64,000 nt of DNA from Beaufortia kweichowensis. Taxonomy: Eukaryota > Chordata > Actinopteri > Cypriniformes > Gastromyzontidae. Below, in pieces: positions 1 through 12,883 of this stretch. The stretch is taken from positions 1,914,287 to 1,978,286 of the forward strand of contig CM032811.1 in the NCBI GenBank assembly GCA_019155185.1. Reading direction: 5' to 3'. Position 1 is the stretch's first letter. Each line of letters starts with the position of its first letter. A model generated the notes under the pieces. The model worked only from the letters and a program-made list of their open reading frames with translations, was not told the DNA's origin and did not search any database. The position numbers and the translations under genes were made by a program.

Positions 1-3000
1 TTGTCAATTTTATTATAATTTAACTTGGTGGGTAACACAAATGAATAAACTTTGCCGGTAGGTACATTATTTAGGTAAGGTTTTTTCCTTTTTTTCAATA
101 AACCTGCTGTACTTATATTTGATGCTTTTGTTTGTTATTTTTTTTAGTTGTTGGAACTTTATTGTTAAATGGTAAAACTCAGTAAATGTTTCACTTCTGT
201 TGTACACCAGAGGGCAGTAAATCACTGAAAATGGCAGTACTGAGAAGAGTTGGAGCTGGTCTTGAGATTTCTTGGACTTCTCCCATATACAATTTGACTT
301 AGATCTCAAAATGTTAAGTATTTGTCCGACTCTGAATCTGTGGTCTGACAAGAGTACAGTTTATTTCAGCATCTTTTAATCACTTTACTGTGTATATAAT
401 GTATAGTAGATACTGTATAGGCTAGAATGTCTTAATGGACAAAACAACATAAAATTGTATTACCTTTCTCCATATATATGGTTGGTTTACTCCTTTTGCT
501 TTGTTTTTTATTTAGACCAATTTGTTTTCTAAAATACACATTTACTTTTTCTACACTTTAGGAATAATATAATTATTTATTATTCAAATATATACGTACC
601 AAAAAAATTCCACACAGGCAAATACTGTTGTCTTCTTTTGTATGTAATCAGCCAAATAAAATAAATCAAAAAAGTCCACATGAGCAAATAATGTGGAATG
701 TGTACATACACAGAGCCAAGACCTAATGTGTAATTATGGTGAAGGGTGGGAGCCCATTGCATTCTGGGACATCTAAAAATGGCCAGGAACAAGAGTTATA
801 CATGCTTACATTGTCATGATCTGTATCATTCATACTTGACAGTAAATTGGACAGTGATGATAGTGTTATTGTTATGAATGATTTCTTATAATTTAAATGT
901 AATTCTGGCTGATCATACAGATACTGTAGATATTTTTTCTTGGGAGATAAGATTCTAAGAGACCCAATCATGTGTTGTTAAAGGAAAACATAATCTTTAC
1001 ACGATGATCTATATGCCTTGTCTTGCTTTAAAAAATAAAAATATTTTCATAGCTTAATAAACTGATATATTTTGTCAATCATAAATGGTGAAATCACAAG
1101 TTTAAGTCCTTCAAAAATCAATTTGTGCTCAGCAAGATTTTTGCCATGACTTATTCTTTATGCACAATAACAATATTTGCACAGTACAGTATTTGTGTGA
1201 AAGGGAAGTGCATAAACATTTTCTTTTTTTCTGTTCAATCAATACTTTTCTGTATCTATTTCTGAATACTGTAATATACTCATAAACCGACGTCTGCATG
1301 GTTTGTTTCTTACATATTTGTCCCTGTTTTTTCGCTCTTATCTCCCCCAACCAATATCTCTTTCTCACCCTCCTTTGTTTCCATTTCAAGGTCTTTTGGG
1401 TTTGCTTACTCTTGCATGTCTGGGCAGAGGATGTGTGTGATTTCGACTGGCATGTCAGGACACATGCGCTGCAAAATATTTCGCGTCATTTTGGTATTAA
1501 TGCTCACACACAAACACATGGATTCCTGAATACCGCCCTCTTTTCTTTATTGCCAAACATATTTTTAGGAAAGATAACTATTACTCACTTAAGCAGATCA
1601 GAGAGTATCTAATAAAAGCAGCGGCTGAGGAGCAACTCAACAGGTAGGACACAAATTACAGTGTTATGGGGGATAAAGATAAGGACGAGATATAGTAACA
1701 GACTGGAAAGCAGAAAAGATTGTTTTTCTCTTAAATATCACAGTGAAAAAATAAACCTACAGATATTAAGTGTATAGAAAAGTCAGCAACGTTGTGTTGA
1801 TATTGGTTTATGTAGGCTAATATAATATTAATCTTCATAATCTGAGATTGATTTATAAACATGCACATAGTTTAAGTCTCTCTTTGTTTAGGGACGTAAG
1901 TTGTTTGGTGTTCCTACTTCGCTTGAGTTCAGATAAAGCAGACAACAAAATAAGCTGCCTGGGGGTGTATAATTTCTACACACACACACACATATGTGCA
2001 ATGTGCTTGGACTGAGTGTCGAATTGTTTGTGTAGCTTTTAACACAATAAATGAACTTTTTAAACTTTATACACAATTTAAAGCATTAAATAAGCAGGAG
2101 ATAGCAGTGCAACAGTATATAAATGTGGAAAAACAGTCTACAGAACGTTCAGCAGACACAAAACAAAGTCAGTCAGTGATAACAGTGATGTTTTTGTATC
2201 CAGAAAATACCATTAGCTTTGGTTATCTGATAACTGTTGATGTCTATTATTTAAGTCTATTTAATCTTAATTTTACATTTTAAGCAGCCCTCCGGTCATG
2301 TTTCTTTTCTCAATTATATCACACCCTGATGACTAAGAACAGAAATATTTCTTCTTATACCATTGCATGAGTGAAGATCTGTGTTATCACCATATTAAGA
2401 CCAGAAATTACTGCCTTGAATCAAATGAGGATATAAAACTGTACATGTCAGATCTGTGCCATATAGTGCTTCAATAAAACAATGAATACTGTTACTGAAA
2501 CAGTAGCCTTAAAGGGATAGTTCACCCAAAAATAAAAATGATCTTATTGTTTACTTACCCTCATGTCATGTCAAACCTGTATGATTTTCTTGCTTCAGCA
2601 GAACACAGAAGAAGATATTTTGCAAAGCGCTGGTTACTGGCACACATTCACTTTCATATCATGGACAAGGTACAATGGAAGTAAATGGGTGCCGGTGACC
2701 AGCGCTTTGCAAAATATCTTCTTTTGTGTTCAACAAAAGAAAGAATCATATACAGGGTTTGAATGACATATGGATGAAAAAATTATGACATAATTTTTAA
2801 TTTTGGGGTGAACTATCCCTTTAATAAGAAAGTTACACAAATATAAATTTAGAAAAAATCAACATTTGTGCCACATATCTGCCTATTCCTATGTTTGATT
2901 TGTAACCTACTGTATAGGTGACCCTACTAAATGCACTACTATACTGTAGGATAAAATAAAATCTCCTGAACCCAGTGACTCAAACATAGTTGTAGAGACT

Positions 3001-3174
3001 TTCATCAAATGGACAAAGTTTGAATATTTTAAGAAGTGCTCACTTAGGAGGGGAATTCTAGGATCTACAGTTCCTACGTCCCATTCCTTTATAACCACAG
3101 TCAGTGTACTCACCATCCTATTCTTCTGCTATAAGTAGCTATTAGACAGTAGAAAAGCACGCACCATCATGTTT
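1..3174. other. 5' flank, no gene identified
   Basis: AT-rich sequence upstream of the CpG-rich amotl1 start region. I found no chain of exons with recognisable protein similarity on either strand. It holds one complete MITE at 2509-2824, a short CA run near 1978-1992, and a brief coding-looking stretch near 1573-1644 that I could not assign. It may include the distal amotl1 promoter or the edge of an upstream gene. Confidence 0.6.
2509..2824. mobile_element. Cyprinid MITE, complete copy, TTAAAGGGATAGTTCACCC termini
   Basis: The left end TTAAAGGGATAGTTCACCC is mirrored at the right end by GGGGTGAACTATCCCTTTAA, giving terminal inverted repeats of about 19 bases around 316 bp with no coding capacity. 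The interior contains a second long inverted repeat: the segment near 2610-2642 (TTTTGCAAAGCGCTGGTTAC) pairs with the segment near 2689-2722, so the element can fold into a hairpin. A related copy lies at 56155-56382 and fragments lie at 6085-6262 and near 27538. Elements with this end are very common in cyprinid genomes. The superfamily is not assigned here. Confidence 0.8.
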
Positions 3175-3500
3175 TAGGGCGCCATTCCCGAATGGGCGCT
3201 AGGACCCGGGAGCGCGCGTTGGCTAGCGGTCCGGGCACACGCACATTCCTGTCATGCCGCTGTGAATGAACGCGATTGTCCGTCAAACGCGCTCAACAGA
3301 CCTCCGATCAGCTCGTGACGGTCCCGGGAAACTCTCTGAAAGCTCTCCACCTGACAGACCGATGATCCGGGTCAAGGTCTCACCGGGTAATGCGTCAACA
3401 CCGCGCACTTTCCTCTGCTTTTGTGTTGTTTATGTGCTGGATTCAGTGTAGCGGATGATGATGATGATGATGTGATCAATGTAACATGTGACTCGTGTTT
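3175..3500 (+). promoter_or_regulatory. amotl1: CpG-rich region, probable amotl1 promoter and noncoding first exon
   Basis: A sharp rise in GC and CpG content (many GCGC, CCGGG and CGCG words) stands out from AT-rich surroundings about 1.5 kb upstream of the first amotl1 coding exon. A plausible noncoding exon ends near 3376 (GGGTCAAG followed by GTCTCA), and the next clear acceptor is the pyrimidine-rich TTCTCTTTCACAG ending at 4922, just before the coding exon. The transcription start and the exact donor are inferred. Confidence 0.55.
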
Positions 3501-4981
3501 ACTGACTCTCTCAGCTGCACGTTACGAATGTTTGTTTATATCGACGGTGTTATTGTAAATGTATTTTTGCAAATGCGTTTTTTACTTTTACGTATGAATC
3601 CCATAGATCAGTGACACGTTTAGGCTCGTGAATGTTTTGCAGTGTTTCATTCAGAATTCAGTAATGTGCAGTTTTTAAATAGTTGTCTACGTAATGCTGA
3701 AGTTCATCTGCTGCTGCTATTTTTGGACTTGTTGAATGTGTGTCAGCATGTGTTTCCCTGCTCGCTCTTTATATCAGTTCTCTCGTGTTGTCTCATTAGA
3801 AGTGCAAACACGAACTGCTGGAACCCTGTTGTACTGTGAGGATTTTACACGAAGCCAGAAATACTTTTTAAAACCTTAAATTACAAATGTTACGAACACA
3901 TACAACAGACAGTATACACGTAATGTGTGTGAAATATGTTTCTGCACAATTGATTTGCCGTGTTAGTCGGTATAGTGAACCAGATGAAGTGATCCATCAT
4001 TCAGTTCAATGGATATTGACTGTTCTAGTTTAGATGAACACTTAAAGAGTTTTATCCCAACACCTCACAAATCATTACATGCTAACAACTCTATTCACAT
4101 AATCCACAAAATCTAGTCTTTAATATTGTCAAATTGAGACCATGTTTTGCATTTTCTGAACCTGCTTGGACCCTTGCTGCTATATTCTCATCCTAAAATT
4201 GTGGTTTGACAGTTGTTTCCTTCATGATTGGATACTCATGGTTTTACAGCAGTAACCATAGTTTTTGTCTTATTTGTATACACATTTAAAACTGGGAATG
4301 TACACTGAGATGTGTAAATGTGCGTGTGTCAGATCGATTAGTTGACAATAATGCTTATGAATAAATAATAAGTGCTCAGAATTAATCAGATTTGTAATAT
4401 AAGAATGAGAAATGTTGTTAGGACAGGATGATTGAGGTTTTTATATTTAACTGAATATAACCTAAAAGACATTAAACATGTAATAAAGACCATATGTACA
4501 TGTTATAAGAAGCATGTTCATATTCAGAATTTCAGATTTTCTTTGTATGTACTATGGCCAAGAACTTTGTCCATATTTAAATTTGGTATAAACAATAAAT
4601 AGAAACATTGAAAAAAGCCAGAACAAATCAGAGTTTAATCCATCTCAGGAAAACATGAGAACAGTGATGTCATTATCCAGTTCAGTTCTTGATCATTAGC
4701 AGAACAGGTTAAAGTTTTGTTATTATATTAGTAGATGAATAAGTTTGCTGTTTATCTGAAGCTTACTCTTATAACCAAGATTAAGTGCTTGTTATTCGCC
4801 AAAAATCATTGGGTCAGCAAACTATGTTGACCCAAGAACATCTCTCACTTGGCAAAATCACTTGGCAGGTCATTCTTGATATTTCTTAACAGTATTTGGA
4901 TGAATAGTTCTTCTCTTTCACAGGTAACATCATCTAGGTGAATATCCTTGCTATCCCGTGGCCACCTGCACAGCAGCAGAC

Positions 4982-7900
4982 ATGCATGGTTCTGAGGACA
5001 GCGCATCTGGAACCGTGCTTCACAGACTCATGCAAGAACATCTCCGATACGGAACGAGTGGAACCGGAGAAGCCACAGAAAGCAACAGCACTCACATGCC
5101 AAGCAATCCAACATTTACAGACAACCTGCTCCTTCACGAGGAGGCTCATATAGCCAGTTTGTATCAGCCCGTGCTTCCTCAGAGTCAACCACGACAAGAA
5201 CCTCAAGGTCAGGAGCATCAGGTGGACAGCAGCTCTATGGAAAAGACCGCTGGAGTAAGCCAGGGTTCAGATGGAGGTGTCCCGTTGACCATGAGTTTGC
5301 CCGGCTTTGACACCTTGCAGCTTCCATCTTATGAGGAGGCCAAAGTTCAGTCACAACTTTACAGAGGACAGCATGGTCCAACTGAATCCAAAAACCAGGC
5401 CTACAGTCTTGAGAGCCATGAAAACGTATGTCAACAACAATACAATCAGGTTCAACAGATGTTTCCAACAGCGTCCGACAGCCCCACGGGTTCACACTCC
5501 TGTCCTCCATCATTGTCCAACGCGTTCTCGCTCTCATCGTCTCCTTCTCTGACATCCTTGTCAACCTCTCTCCCAGCCGTATCGGCCAATGTGGACAGCC
5601 GACCGTGGGTCCAGCAAGGTGCCGGTGGTACATCTCTTCAGGATGAAGGTCTGTCAGAGTTGAAACACTGTCACGTTCGCACGCTTAGCGAAAGAATCGT
5701 GCAGTTCGGTCTGGAATGCAATGGACTTAACCAAAGCGTGGGATCTTTTAGTTCCTCCAGCATGGAAGATGCTACTCATGAAGATGAAAGCACAGAGAAT
5801 TCATCAACTAGCAAGTCATCTACAAATACCCAGACATCTACACCATCTCCTTTACCCTCACCGAAATGGTCTTTGGAGCAAAGAGGTCCTCCACCAGAAT
5901 ATCCATTAAAGTTCAGGGTACAGACAACAGCTCCACCCATTTTATATCCCAATCCAGGGTCTCTGGAACACCTTTACAGTGATTTTACATCAGCAAAGCT
6001 GGAGACAAATGGAGCAAGGTAACTTTAAGAAATGAATACATGTAATGTGCTTATGTTTAAAATAAAGTTTTAAGTGATTTATTCAAAACCTGTATATGAC
6101 CTGTATATGATACAAAAGAAGATATTTTGAGGAATGTTCTGGTGGTTTTGCGTGCATACAATGGAGGTCAGTTTGGTTACCAACATTCATCAAAATATCG
6201 TCTTTTGTGTTCTGCAAAAAAAAGAAAGTCATACAGGTTTCGAACAACATGAGGGTGAATAAATAAAGAAAGATATTTTTTTTTTAATTTGGAAACACTC
6301 TGTTGTTTAGATTATTTTCCACATTTTAGAAGTAATAAACTCTTTTAACTCAATTATGTTGTGACAAAAAAAAACCATCCAAAACAAATGAACACTAATA
6401 TTATATTTGATAATCTAAAAGTAGTCACCCTTTGTCTAAAATTTGTAAAATCATACTCTTGACATAATATCATCCAGCTTCTGAAAAGCTTTTTAAACAG
6501 CAACGAAATATATTAACATGTTGGTACAATTATGTTTTTGTCTACAAAAGTAATTTCAAACTTTGCAATATACACCTTTTTCAGATCATAAGAAACATTT
6601 TTGTCAATTGTTTCTAAACTTTTGACTGGTACTGTAAATTGTAACCAGTTGTTTTCTGGTTCTTTTTGCTGGCTGTTGTGGTGCAGAGATTGCAAACGAC
6701 AGCTTTAGAGTTTTAACAGTTGTTAACGCATCTCACCCGAGTCTTTTTCCATTCTCTATAGACAGTGTCCAGTAATGCTCGGCGCTTCCCAACATCAGAA
6801 CAGTCCGATGTCTGCGAGCTGTATCCTGCCCTCACAGCACTATCAGGCTGTATGCCAGTCTCAGTCTTTGGGATTTCCTCCAGCTCAGGTTGAATCTGTA
6901 AACCAGGGGCCATCTGTTCGTCTGGCCCCTTTAGGACAGCCATTCCCAGGGGAAGTGTTTGCTATGGTGAGCCATACCCAGCAGATGTTAGAAATCCTAA
7001 AAGAGGAGAACCAAAGTCTGAGACAAGAACTGAACAAGCAAAGCGAAAAAGCCAGCAAAATACAGCGGGTACCAGACATTTTTATTTCTCTTTTCTGTGT
7101 TAAAATCCACTGACACAATGTGTCCATCTATCTACTGTATATAATATCTATCTAGTTCTCTCTCTTTTAATTAACACATTAGATTAATAAGTCATTCGGA
7201 ATAAAAACGTATATACTTAAAGTCTACTACTGTATATCAGTATATTATGCTACACTTTGTTAATATATACTACAGAATACTATATTGAGTCAATACGGTA
7301 AAGTATTTATCGTATTATTTACGAAAATATAAGTTACTGTTGTAAAAACAAAAGTATACTACAGTATTTATTAATATGGTGGGAAGATAAGATATTGAAA
7401 GAAAGGTGAACTAAAACAATAATAGTTGATGAATATCTATAACAAGGTAAATATATAATAGTATAAATTGATAAAAATGTATACGGAATAAGTAATAATT
7501 TTAATAAGATGGCATTTTTGTTGTAATATCATTCAGTATGATTTGAGTACTAGCAGGAGAAATGTGGTGCAACATTAATGGGAGTTTTGGCTGTGTTTAC
7601 AGATGGAGCTGGAGGTTGAGCATCTGTCTGAGACATATGAGAGTTTAGTGAAGAGCTCATCTAAACGAGAGGCTCTAGATAAAACCATGAGGAATAAACT
7701 AGAGGGCGAAATCAGACGACTTCATGACTTCAACAGAGACTTGAGAGGTGAAAATGAGTAATGTGTTTTGAAAATTGGCCAGATTTCATTGCTTCTTTGC
7801 ATGGATTTGCAATTAGTAAAAGCATAAAAACATTAAAGAAATATCGAATATTTTGGTTTGGGCAAAGTTTATATGAAAGTAAAGAATAGCATAAAAGCAC

Positions 7901-10900
7901 CTATTGCACAATTGTATAAATGCAACAGCATATTATTACAAAACTTAATTTGTTAACTACAAAATATTTTCCGTTGATGTGCTGCTTACAAATATTTTTT
8001 ATTTATGCATTTTCTAGCTGTTGTTGGTGGTTGATAATAAGCATTTTTATGTTTCACAGACCGTTTGGAAACAGCAAATCGGCAACTAGCCAATCAGGAG
8101 CTGAAGGTACAAGAGGATGGACACTTGTATCTTTCACAAAGTAAGAGACTTGAATTATACACACAATAAGTGTGTGCGTTTCTAATTCTGTCGCTGTGCC
8201 TATTATACAGTTGTCTAGCAGTAGGAGTGCTCTACCCAAATGATTTCCTGCTTCCTCCTCTTCACTTCCTGTTTCGCTTTATCACTTACAGCCAGATCAC
8301 TCTGTCTGTATAAACAAACACACAGAGTCATACAGCAGGCCATACTGAATGAGAGATTGCATTCAAGTTTATCCAAAAGATCTTTTTATTCTTATGTAAT
8401 ACAATGAGTATACAGTAAAAATGCAGCGGTCAATCTCTAAAAAGTACAAAAATGGTTTCATACAAATGATTCTTGCATTTTTATACATAATAAAGTCTAA
8501 AAATGAAATAGAAAAATAAAAAAGTCTTAAAATAGCCTGTAGTGGGGAGCAGACCAAAATTATTCACTTACAATCTTGTTATTTTCATATTAATATATCT
8601 ATTAATACAAAGTATTTCATTTGTATATTCAGATAGTACAAAGTATTTACTTTATTCAGTTCAGTGTTAAGAACATGTTGTCACTGTTTTTCTCAGGAAG
8701 AGAAAGTCTAAAGGATCTTGAGAAATTACAGATGGAGGCAGCCAGTCTGCGATCAGCCAATGAAGATCAGCAGCGACACATTGAGATTTTAGAGCAGGCT
8801 CTGAATAACGCTCAGAGTAAAGTCGTCCGACTAGAGGAAGAGGTGAGAACGTATTATAACTATTAAATGACCATATGAGTTTGATGAATGGGATATAACA
8901 GATTCATTTATTGAAATAAGAAAGAAATCCTAGAAACTGCTATTGAATTAAAACGCAGTTCAGGATTGCAGGTACTTCACAGAGTTTTAATGATTCCCAC
9001 AAGTTCTGTGCTTGTCCATGATATTACCATAGGATTCTTTGAAGTGTCTTGGACCAGAACATGGACTATTGGTGGCATGGACTTACCAGGCATTTTACAG
9101 TTAATTACTGGTAGTTACTGTAAGTCTTGTTGTTGGTTTAGCTCTTGTCATTTAAATAAAGTGTTCAAACTGCATTTGTTGTGGCAAAGGCAACCAAAAT
9201 AAAAAAAACATTGCAATAGCTTGCTAAAAATTGATTTGCGGTATCAAACCGCCAACACTGCTGCCAGTACAGTATTTTACTGTAAATTGCCTGGTAAAGT
9301 CTAACAGTTTGGCATGATGTGCTACACTATCAGTAACACTTTAAAGTACAGTTCTTAATGAATGTATTAGCTTACATAAATTTACGACATGTTTTATTGC
9401 CGTTTATTATATTAGTTAACATTATTCAATGCACATTAGAAGTTTGATTTTAAAAATGTTTTCAAATAAATGTTCAAATTAACATGAACTATGATTATTA
9501 AATGTTGTATCAGTATTGTTAGTTCATGTTAACTGATTGTTAGTTGTTAACTAATGTTTACAGATTAAAACAGCTTTAAAAAATGTTAATAACATGACCA
9601 GACCCTTTTAAATGATATGGATAATGGCATGAACTGATGTAAAACACCCATCTTTCCTGTCTGTGTTGTAGTTGAGTAAGAAGCAGATGTATGTGGAGCG
9701 GGTGGAGCGGTTGCAGCAGGCACTGGCTCAGCTCCAGGCCGCATGCGAGAAGCGAGAGCAGCTCGAGAGACGTCTGCGTACTCGTCTGGAGAGAGAACTG
9801 GAAGCCCTGCGAACACAACAGGCATGCTTATAAAACACTTTTATATAAACATTAAAAGTCTTTTTTATGTGTTTATATTAGATTCATCAACATACACTGT
9901 CCAAACCTAGAGATACATTGTCTGGTTCAGGAAGGGAGTTGTCAACCACAGCACGGCTCAATGTTAGAGAGCTGCAATTTTCCATCCCAGCAGTTCCCAT
10001 AATAACTGTCTTATGTGTGTGTGTGTGTAGCGTGCCGGTGTAGGCGTGCCTCTCGCTGCGGGCGAGTCCAGTGCCCCTGCTCTGCTGGATCTGCTGAGGG
10101 AGAGAGAAGAGAGGATTCTGGGATTGGAGGCTGATATGACGCGATGGGAGCAGAAGTATTTAGAGGAAAGTGCGATGAGACACTTCGCCATGGAGGCCGC
10201 GGCTACTGCCGCAGCACAGAGGTCAGCGCGGAGTTATCTGTGGATCAATTCTACCTTTGAGGGATTTTGCAACTTTTTTTAAGGATAAGATAACTGGTCT
10301 ATAATGATTTTGTCCTTAAATGCACACACATGCTGCATATGCAATCCATCAAAACTGCTGATTGGTAGACATCGTACAGTCTGGAAATCAGCTTAATGCC
10401 ATGTTTTACCTTTAAAAAAAAATTCATACTAAAAACTGACATTGTGGTTGTGTGTTTTGTTTGTTTTCAGAGACACAACTATAATCCAGCATTCTCGCAG
10501 TGGCAGTTACAGTGATGGTTCTCTCTGGCCGCTTGAAGATGAGAGCAGAGCTCAGAACGGACGACGCTGTCAGGAAATGGAGCAAAGGTGAAATTACTTA
10601 AACACAGATGAGTTGTAACTATGACATTAAGATTTATTTTGTTTTTTGTAAATGTGCAACAGCACTGCAATTGTTTTCAATGTAGAAATGCTGCTGACCC
10701 GAGCAAGCTCCTCTGGTTTTATTAATAATTACACTCTTTAGTGTTAATACAAACAGTGCCAGTGATTTTGCTTTGCTTTGGTTGTACAATCTCTTTGTGT
10801 TTGATGTTTATAAATGAATGACTCCCAAACTGGAGTTTGCGAACCCCTGGTGGTTCACGAGGGAATTGCAAGGGATTTGTGAGTTTACTTGGAAAACAAT

Positions 10901-12430
10901 TAATTACAATTAAAACATACAATGTAAGCAAAAGATTGTGTTAATAAAAAAAGATATGAAACATTTACTAACAAAAAATATATATTTTATTTGTTTAATC
11001 TCCATGTCATGTGACCATTACACATCACACTACAATATATCAGAAAAGGGAGAACTCATGCAAAATTAACAGATTTTATGTACCAACTAAAGAAAATTGG
11101 TTCAATAACAGGTAATAATAACAATAACTATGTAAAATACTACTGATAAAAATGGATGAAAAATGTTAAACATGTTGAACAATTCAATTATTGAAATATT
11201 TACTTAATATCTCAGGAGGTACTTCAGGTAAAAAATCTAGGTCAAGAGGGTTTCGGCCAAGAAAAAATGTTGAAAACTAGAGAGTCTTCCGTTGTCCGTT
11301 GCTAGTCGTTTCACGTTTTTGTGAGAAGAAAAAACCTAAACCCTAAGTCTTATTTAATAAGATTCATATATAGATAAATAAATAAGTACATTTTAGGTTA
11401 ACGATTCCTTTAAACAAGAAAAAGTAAAAAAAATAGACTCACATGATACGTACTGTACATGCATAGAGAAAAAGACAACATCTCACCAAATGTTAGATTC
11501 TTTGACTAAAATGTTGCACGTGTCCTTGTATAGGATGAAGGAGTTGCACGCTCAGCTGCTGGAGAAAGATGCCATGATTAAAGTCCTACAGCAGCGTTCT
11601 CGTCGGGAACCCGCTCCTCTCCGTCCAGCACGCTCCGTACCCTCCATTTCCATCGCGACAGGTCTGCACGTACGCCAGACGTCACAGACCGATCGCAGAG
11701 ACCAGCACGGCTGGAAGGGCAGCGCGAGTGAGTACGCTAGTATACAAAAACATAAAGTCTAACACATATTCTAATCTTCGTGTTTTTGTTTGTAGATGTC
11801 CTTCTTGGGAAGGATAGAGTAGAGCACATGCTTCCCTCACTGCCGTCGCTTTCGGTCTCCTCATCTCACCCTCCGTCGTTCTCGTCGTCTCTGCCTTCCT
11901 CTTTACCCCCCTTTCTGGCCTCGGCAGGTTCAAGCACATCCCTGATGGCCTCCTGTCGTCCTCGCTCCAGCCCTTCCTCTTCCACATTACCCCTGTCCTC
12001 CTCTTCCTCTCTTCCACCCCTGGCAACGTTCTCTCTGCCCTCCACGCCTCTCCTGTCCGTTCACTCCAAATCAGCCAGCAGAGACAGCGGAAGTCAAACG
12101 GAACAATGTCCTGAGCTGTTCAGAGCTGTGACCTCCACCAGACAACACAAGACAGGTGAGACAGATGTTTTCTACAATAAATTGTCAAACAGTCGAAGAA
12201 AGTTTGACTCCTGATACCATAGTCAAGTTTCAAACTCAATTCTAACTTTTTATAAAATGATATATCCTTACTCGTAAGTAAACACTGAACTTCACGCAAC
12301 ATTTCATCACACATTTTGGACTCTTGTGTGTTTATGTGCAGAATCTTTATCCAGTCAGACTAAAAGCCTCGAAGGTCGAGCACAGAAGATTGCCCTGCCT
12401 GATCTAGATGTGGTGGAGATCCTCATCTGA
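4982..12430 (+). CDS. amotl1: Angiomotin-like 1 (Hippo/YAP-binding junction scaffold)
   Basis: Coding exons: 4982-6018, 6762-7068, 7603-7747, 8060-8140, 8697-8842, 9672-9821, 10031-10221, 10471-10587, 11534-11727, 11796-12155, 12342-12430; all phases agree and give 938 aa. Angiomotins are tight-junction and actin-linked scaffolds that bind YAP/TAZ and LATS. Visible features are GTVLHRLMQEHLRYG at the N-terminus, RQEPQGQEHQVD, LPSY at 114-117, PPEY at 304-307, the LATS-type site HVRTLS at 231-236, a coiled coil from about 417 to 745, and a C-terminal PDZ ligand EILI. AMOTL1 rather than AMOT or AMOTL2 is supported by RQEPQGQEHQVD, DLRDRLETANRQL, RDTTIIQHSRSGSY and RPARSVPSI. The start is the ATG at 4982, giving MHGSEDSASG. 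Oddities: intron 7 begins with GC, the second PPEY of mammalian AMOTL1 is absent, and exon 11 (about 790-909) is rich in Ser/Pro. Confidence 0.93.
6085..6262. mobile_element. Degenerate fragment of the TTAAAGGGATAGTTCACCC MITE family
   Basis: Located in amotl1 intron 2. It contains AAAGAAGATATTTTGA, the mirrored AAAATATCGTCTTTTGTGTTC, and GAAAGTCATACAGGTTTCGAAC followed by ATGAGGGTGAATAAATAA. This matches the interior of the full copies at 2509 and 56155, but both terminal repeats are missing. Confidence 0.6.
9330..9565. repeat. Interspersed repeat, shared with 54945-55165 in opposite orientation
   Basis: This stretch of amotl1 intron 6 (GTAACACTTTAAAGTACAG, then repeated TTAGTTAACATT and TGTTAGTTCATGTTAACT words) matches in reverse complement the segment 54945-55165 in a pik3cb intron, which ends CATAAAGTGTTACC. 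It is a dispersed, non-coding, teleost-style repeat. Its boundaries are approximate and I do not name its family. Confidence 0.55.
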
Positions 12431-12877
12431 CAGAAAAACCCCCTCCTACAGACAGCACAGTGCTTCCGAAAAGAAAAAGAAATTAAAGTGATTGAAAGAG
12501 AAAGTGCAAAGTGAAAAGAGATATACGTGGTGTTTATAGATGAAGTGTGAGATGAGAAAAGTACAAAAGGGGAAATGGGAAGTACATAAAAAGATGGAAA
12601 AGAGAGAATATGAAAGAAAGTATTGCTGGAATTGAATGTTGTGCCTTTAAAACACTGTTTGATATCAGAATAATGACAGTCTGTCTGTACTCGCTGCATA
12701 CTGTAAGTCTTAAGCTGCCTTCCGCCTCTTGTGTAAAAACACATGCCACAGAGCTTAAAAATGCTTTATATAATTTAGAGAAATATTTTTGTGTTGATTT
12801 ATCTGCAGAACAAAGTATATCATATGGTTATTTGTACATAAAATATACAAATGATTAAATGCTGATTGATTTTTTTC

Positions 12878-12883
12878 AATAAA
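12878..12883 (+). terminator. amotl1: amotl1 polyadenylation signal (AATAAA)
   Basis: This AATAAA lies about 450 bp after the amotl1 stop codon, at the end of a stretch without further exons. It is the first canonical signal after the stop at a plausible 3' UTR length. Confidence 0.6.

Noticed and set aside
1298..1612. 104-codon plus-strand frame
   Set aside because: Low-complexity, Phe/Leu/His-rich translation with no family resemblance and no supporting splice structure.
5235..5633. 132-codon minus-strand frame
   Set aside because: Antisense shadow of the large amotl1 exon; no independent support.
4982..12430. First reading as amotl2, because of GTVLHRL and linkage to pik3cb
   Set aside because: RQEPQGQEHQVD, DLRDRLETANRQL, RDTTIIQHSRSGSY, RPARSVPSI and the 938-residue length match AMOTL1 better. 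Human AMOTL2 is about 780 residues and differs at these sites.
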